The translations under genes and the position numbers were made by a program. A model generated the notes under the pieces. The model was not told where the DNA came from. It searched no databases and worked only from the letters and a program-made list of their open reading frames with translations. From Fidelibacterota bacterium (GTDB lineage Bacteria > Fidelibacterota > Fidelibacteria > Fidelibacterales > DSDE01), in the NCBI GenBank assembly GCA_011049095.1, contig DSDE01000368.1, positions 1-17,673 of the forward strand: a DNA stretch of 17,673 bases. Reading direction: 5' to 3'. Shown piece after piece: positions 15,111 through 17,673 of this stretch; the first letter of the stretch is position 1; each line of letters opens with the position of its first letter.

Positions 15111-16922
15111 CTATTTAACGAGAAGCAGTTTTTGAGAAGCGTGAAAAGAAGCGCTTTTCAAGGTGACGAAATAGATACCGGTGGACTGATTTTGTGCATT
15201 CCAGATAAAAGCGCCGATGCCAGACTGCGAAGCTTCTATCTCTTTTCTCAATATCTCTCTGCCTCTGAGATCACAAATGGTAAAAGTGATTTTTTCTAAA
15301 GACGGCGCCTGATAGCGGATAGTGGTTTGGGGATTAAAGGGATTAGGATAGGCTGGGAATAGCTGCCAACTCTGTGGATTCAAACTTATAGCAGGAATCG
15401 AAGCGGGACCTGTTTCGATGGCCAGGCTTTCATTGCTGAGGCGATCCTGGGCTGCCACTGCGTATTGATAGCCATGATAATCGGAATCTGTGAAGCTTTG
15501 GGGCGATGAGGCGGGAATTACAGCGGCTATCCATTGGGGATTATTGGTATCCAGCGTATCGCCATTGGGCCATTTGTAGATGATATAGCGCCAGGCGCTG
15601 TCTTCCTCACTTTTGCTGATAGTTCCGGCTTCCCAGGTAAGCTCCAGGGCGCTGTTTTCATAGCTGATCTGCAGATTTCGGGGCTCCGGGGCGGCGATGC
15701 TGTCTTTCCAGAGCATTCGTGGCGGCACGGCGGGGTATTGATAGTAATTATTTTGCAGCGAATCGAGAAAACCCCGGGGATTGGCGCCGGGAATATTTTT
15801 ATAGCTGAAGTAGATGCTTCCCAAAGCGGCTTCTGTCTCGCGATTAAGGCGTATCTGCCGGGGCATTTCGCTATTAGTCCAGTCGGTGATGCGATAGGCA
15901 GCCTGCCCCACATATAGATGACGCTCACTGTTTGCAGCAATGCCGGCCCACCAAGGCATGAGCTTGCCATAATCCTGCCCGCCGCTAAAAGGCCAGTAAA
16001 GCTGTGGCGTGAGATAGTCCACCCATCGTTCATTGAGCCACTTTACGCCATCACAGTAGATTACATTATAGGCATCCAGGCCGATGATTCCTGCCGGCAC
16101 GCCATTTTTCCAAATACCAAAGGGACTCATTCCAAATTTAATTTTGGGGTTGATGGCCAGCAGTGTATCGTGAATGGCGGCAATCAGCAGATTAATATTA
16201 TCACGGCGCCAGTCATGGATGTTGCTAAAGCCCCGAGGCTCTTCGGCAAAGGTAGCGGCATCTTCATTTTGAATACCTGAATAGGGATAGAAATAATCAT
16301 CCATATGAACGCCATCAATGTCATAGCGGGCGGCTACATCAGCGATGACCCCGACAAGATAATCCCGCACGGCAGCCTTTCCCGGATCAAGAATATAAGC
16401 CGGCGCCTTTTCATTGGCAGACTCGTCCATTCTCCACAGAGCAAAATCATTTTCCTTGCTGCCGATGGTGAGAATCCATTCCGGATGGCTATTGAAAACA
16501 TGGCCCGCGGTGCTGCCGGCGCTGCCATATTTTGCACGATAGGGATTAAACCAGGCATGTAGCTCCAGACCCCGCTTGTGGGCCTCCGCCACAGCAAAGT
16601 CCAGAGGATCGTAAAAAGGATTGGGCGCCACCCCTTCGCTGCCGGTGAGCCAATTTGACCAAGGCTCAATCTCAGAGGCATAAAAGGCATCGCAAGCCGG
16701 GCGAATCTGAAAAACCATAGCATTAAAATTTTTACTCTGCAGCTTATTAAGAATGTTGATCATCTGATTTTTTTGTGTGGTAACGGCGCTGCTGCCAGGC
16801 CAGTCGATCCGATAGACTGTAGACACCCAGGCAGCGCGAAACTCCTCTTTGGGAGCCGCTGCAAAAAGTCCTTCCGACACCAAAAACACAAAAAGCAGCA
16901 AACAAAAATAAATCCTCTTCAT
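15111..16922 (-). CDS. Secreted GHL10-family glycosyl hydrolase with C-terminal sorting domain
   Basis: An exported, probably surface-delivered glycosidase of the GHL10/DUF187 family (YngK-like, COG1649), 603 residues. The signal peptide is MKRIYFCLLLFVFLVSEGLFA (1-21). The TIM-barrel domain spans about 26-395: FRAAWVSTVYRIDWP (28-42), FQIRPACDAFY (71-81), HAWFNPYRA (122-130), DGVHMDDYFYPY (203-214, with D208 and D209 as candidate catalytic acids), FGMSPFGIWKNG (263-274) and DYLTPQLYWPF (302-312). A fibronectin-III-like domain follows (about 415-510), then a type-A sorting domain (FPAYPNPFNPQTTIRYQ ... STGIYFVTLKS, about 518-603), the kind used by type IX secretion or related FCB export. I chose the ATG at 16922 because AAAGGG lies six bases before it and the signal peptide fits; an in-frame ATG at 16937 is the alternative. 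The substrate is unknown; relatives are suspected to act on cell-wall or exopolysaccharide glycans. It is probably co-transcribed with the carbonic-anhydrase-like gene. Confidence 0.85.
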   Translation of the reverse strand: MKRIYFCLLLFVFLVSEGLFAAAPKEEFRAAWVSTVYRIDWPGSSAVTTQKNQMINILNKLQSKNFNAMVFQIRPACDAFYASEIEPWSNWLTGSEGVAPNPFYDPLDFAVAEAHKRGLELHAWFNPYRAKYGSAGSTAGHVFNSHPEWILTIGSKENDFALWRMDESANEKAPAYILDPGKAAVRDYLVGVIADVAARYDIDGVHMDDYFYPYSGIQNEDAATFAEEPRGFSNIHDWRRDNINLLIAAIHDTLLAINPKIKFGMSPFGIWKNGVPAGIIGLDAYNVIYCDGVKWLNERWVDYLTPQLYWPFSGGQDYGKLMPWWAGIAANSERHLYVGQAAYRITDWTNSEMPRQIRLNRETEAALGSIYFSYKNIPGANPRGFLDSLQNNYYQYPAVPPRMLWKDSIAAPEPRNLQISYENSALELTWEAGTISKSEEDSAWRYIIYKWPNGDTLDTNNPQWIAAVIPASSPQSFTDSDYHGYQYAVAAQDRLSNESLAIETGPASIPAISLNPQSWQLFPAYPNPFNPQTTIRYQAPSLEKITFTICDLRGREILRKEIEASQSGIGAFIWNAQNQSTGIYFVTLKSASFHASQKLLLVK

Positions 16923-17235
16923 CACAAGCCCTTTCATTCCATTGCATTATTTATTTTGTCAAAATTTCCACGCCGAAACATACACATAGAAAAGAACGGG
17001 GCCAAAATGAAAATCAAGGCCGAATAATTTATTGCCCTTATAAATTAGAGAATAGCTGGAAATCTGCACGGAACCGCGAGTTTAGGGATAAAAATTAAGG
17101 AGCAGAAAAAAAATCAAAGATCATTTAATAAAGACAATAAGCAAAATTAAGAATAATTACAGCACAGATAAACAGAGCCACATAATGACACATCTTTCAT
17201 TAAATCAATATCATATCAACCCAAAAGAGATTTTT
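16923..17235. other. AT-rich intergenic region upstream of the glycosidase gene
   Basis: No credible gene was seen on either strand. A minus-strand TTGACA (16962-16957) could be a -35 element for the glycosidase gene, but nothing resembling TATAAT stands 15-19 bases further on, so no promoter is called. The rest is A-rich sequence without strong hairpins. Confidence 0.5.
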
Positions 17236-17455
17236 TGAGAAATATTCACTGCACAGAAATATTAGGTGCTTGATGCTTATATTTATCACTGACGCTGAAT
17301 ATGCCCAAATAATACACACTCGGCCTTAATGGCAGATTGCTGCCGTCGGTTACAAATTCCTTATGGGTATCATAATCGCCCTAAATATCTCGCGCACCGC
17401 AGAGAATCAGCGGCTGGAACAACTATTGGGATAGTGCCCAAACTGAGAAATATTC
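17236..17455. repeat. 12-bp direct repeat bracketing a coding remnant
   Basis: TGAGAAATATTC occurs exactly at 17236-17247 and 17444-17455, separated by 196 bases. The enclosed stretch contains the decayed reading frame described at 17246-17422. It could be a target-site duplication of a lost or degraded insertion, or the residue of an illegitimate recombination event; no inverted repeats or transposase were found. Confidence 0.45.
17246..17422 (-). pseudogene. Possible decayed protein-coding remnant
   Basis: Read on the minus strand, one frame gives protein-like sequence: LFQPLILCGARDI, a TAG stop (17383-17381), then GDYDTHKEFVTDGSNLPLRP SVYYLGIFSVSDKY and onwards to a TGA at 17248-17246. 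Another TAG stands just upstream (17425-17423). UAG is used as a normal terminator elsewhere in the window (ino1, the first ATPase), so recoding is unlikely and decay is the simplest reading. No start codon or Shine-Dalgarno site is visible and I do not recognise the family. A chance open stretch is possible. Confidence 0.3.
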
Positions 17456-17472
17456 GAGAGCCGAGAGCTCTC
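17456..17472 (-). terminator. Possible short hairpin after queF
   Basis: On the minus strand, eight bases beyond the queF stop, GAGAG (17472-17468) can pair with CTCTC (17460-17456) across a 7-base loop, or with the adjacent CTCTC at 17467-17463 as part of the palindrome GAGAGCTCTC. Only a broken T run (GAATATTTCTC) follows. Weak. Confidence 0.2.
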
Positions 17473-17480
17473 ATCAAAGC

Positions 17481-17673
17481 TTAATCAGGGTCGGGAATCT
17501 TTCCCATCTCGCAAGTGGTTTCGATGCCGCCCCGAATATTATAGATGGTAGTTACTTTTATGGCTCGGGGCTGCAAGGCGGCTTTTAGGTCTTCATAGAT
17601 GCGATGGGTGGCCTCTTCCTGATAAATACCCACATCCCGATAGCTAAGGAAATAGTATTTTAACGATTTAAGC
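17481..17673 (-). CDS. queF: NADPH-dependent preQ0 reductase QueF, C-terminal part (5' truncated)
   Basis: The gene runs off the right edge, leaving 63 codons and a TAA stop (17483-17481). The enzyme reduces the nitrile of 7-cyano-7-deazaguanine (preQ0) to preQ1 in queuosine tRNA biosynthesis. The visible tail matches the end of the short QueF form: LKSLKYYFLSYRDVGIYQEE, then THRIYEDL, LQPRAIKVTTIYNIRGGIET and MGKIPDPD at the terminus. SLK...SYRDVGIYQEE corresponds to the usual ESKSLKLYLxSFRNxGxFHE, and IYNIRGGIET to FxPRGGIxxx. The N-terminal catalytic Cys and Asp would lie outside the window. Whether a preQ1 riboswitch controls it cannot be seen. Confidence 0.8.
   Translation of the reverse strand, partial: LKSLKYYFLSYRDVGIYQEEATHRIYEDLKAALQPRAIKVTTIYNIRGGIETTCEMGKIPDPD

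Noticed and set aside
16934..16962. Minus-strand TTGACA before the glycosidase gene as a promoter
   Set aside because: At the correct spacing the -10 position reads GAATGA, a poor match, so the perfect -35 hexamer alone is not enough.
17381..17425. UAG recoding (for example pyrrolysine) in the minus-strand remnant
   Set aside because: TAG serves as an ordinary stop for ino1, the first ATPase and the glycosidase in this window, and no supporting machinery is seen.
17328..17483. A plus-strand 51-codon open frame starting MADCCRRLQIPYG
   Set aside because: No Shine-Dalgarno site, Arg-rich composition, and it is antisense to the more protein-like minus-strand remnant and the queF end.

Overview
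The window looks like chromosomal DNA of moderate GC from an uncultured Gram-negative bacterium of the FCB superphylum (Calditrichota, Marinimicrobia, Cloacimonadota or KSB1-like). This placement is inferred from protein architecture: a lamin-tail-domain surface protein ending in a FlgD-like module, a secreted glycosidase ending in a YPNPFNPxTxI-type C-terminal sorting domain, and a eukaryote-like inositol-phosphate synthase beside a CDP-alcohol phosphatidyltransferase. No phage genes, complete mobile elements, CRISPR arrays, rRNAs or tRNAs were seen.

Layout. (1) 1-2770, plus strand: the C-terminal 922 residues of a large repetitive surface protein, cut by the left edge. (2) 2897-4825, plus: a two-gene inositol-lipid unit, inositol-3-phosphate synthase followed three bases later by a phosphatidylinositol(-phosphate) synthase-like enzyme. 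(3) 4931-5143, plus: a 70-residue Cys-rich single-span membrane protein behind a consensus sigma70-type promoter placed so that its mRNA would be leaderless. (4) 9899-5204, minus: a tight three-gene operon of a CHASE2 adenylate cyclase, a secreted SH3-M48 metalloprotease and a lipoprotein-like NamZ exo-N-acetylmuramidase, readable as an envelope or peptidoglycan sensing and turnover unit. (5) 10043-12989, plus: two ECF-type ABC ATPases without a transmembrane partner, then pgsA and ftsY, all overlapping or one base apart; rimO follows at 13177-14481. (6) 16922-14506, minus: a GHL10-family glycosidase with a sorting domain, then a small exported protein carrying features of the iota-class carbonic anhydrase family (COG4337). 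(7) 16923-17480: AT-rich sequence, then an apparently decayed coding remnant flanked by a 12-bp direct repeat. (8) 17481-17673, minus: the last 63 codons of queF, cut by the right edge.

Themes are envelope construction (anionic phospholipids, inositol lipids, SRP receptor), peptidoglycan or glycan turnover, and surface-protein export. Nothing here is an obvious new defence or mobile system. The most interesting candidates are the cyclase-protease-muramidase operon, the exported iota-carbonic-anhydrase-like protein next to a glycosidase, the ECF ATPase pair with an H-loop substitution and no visible EcfT, and the leaderless Cys-rich small protein.
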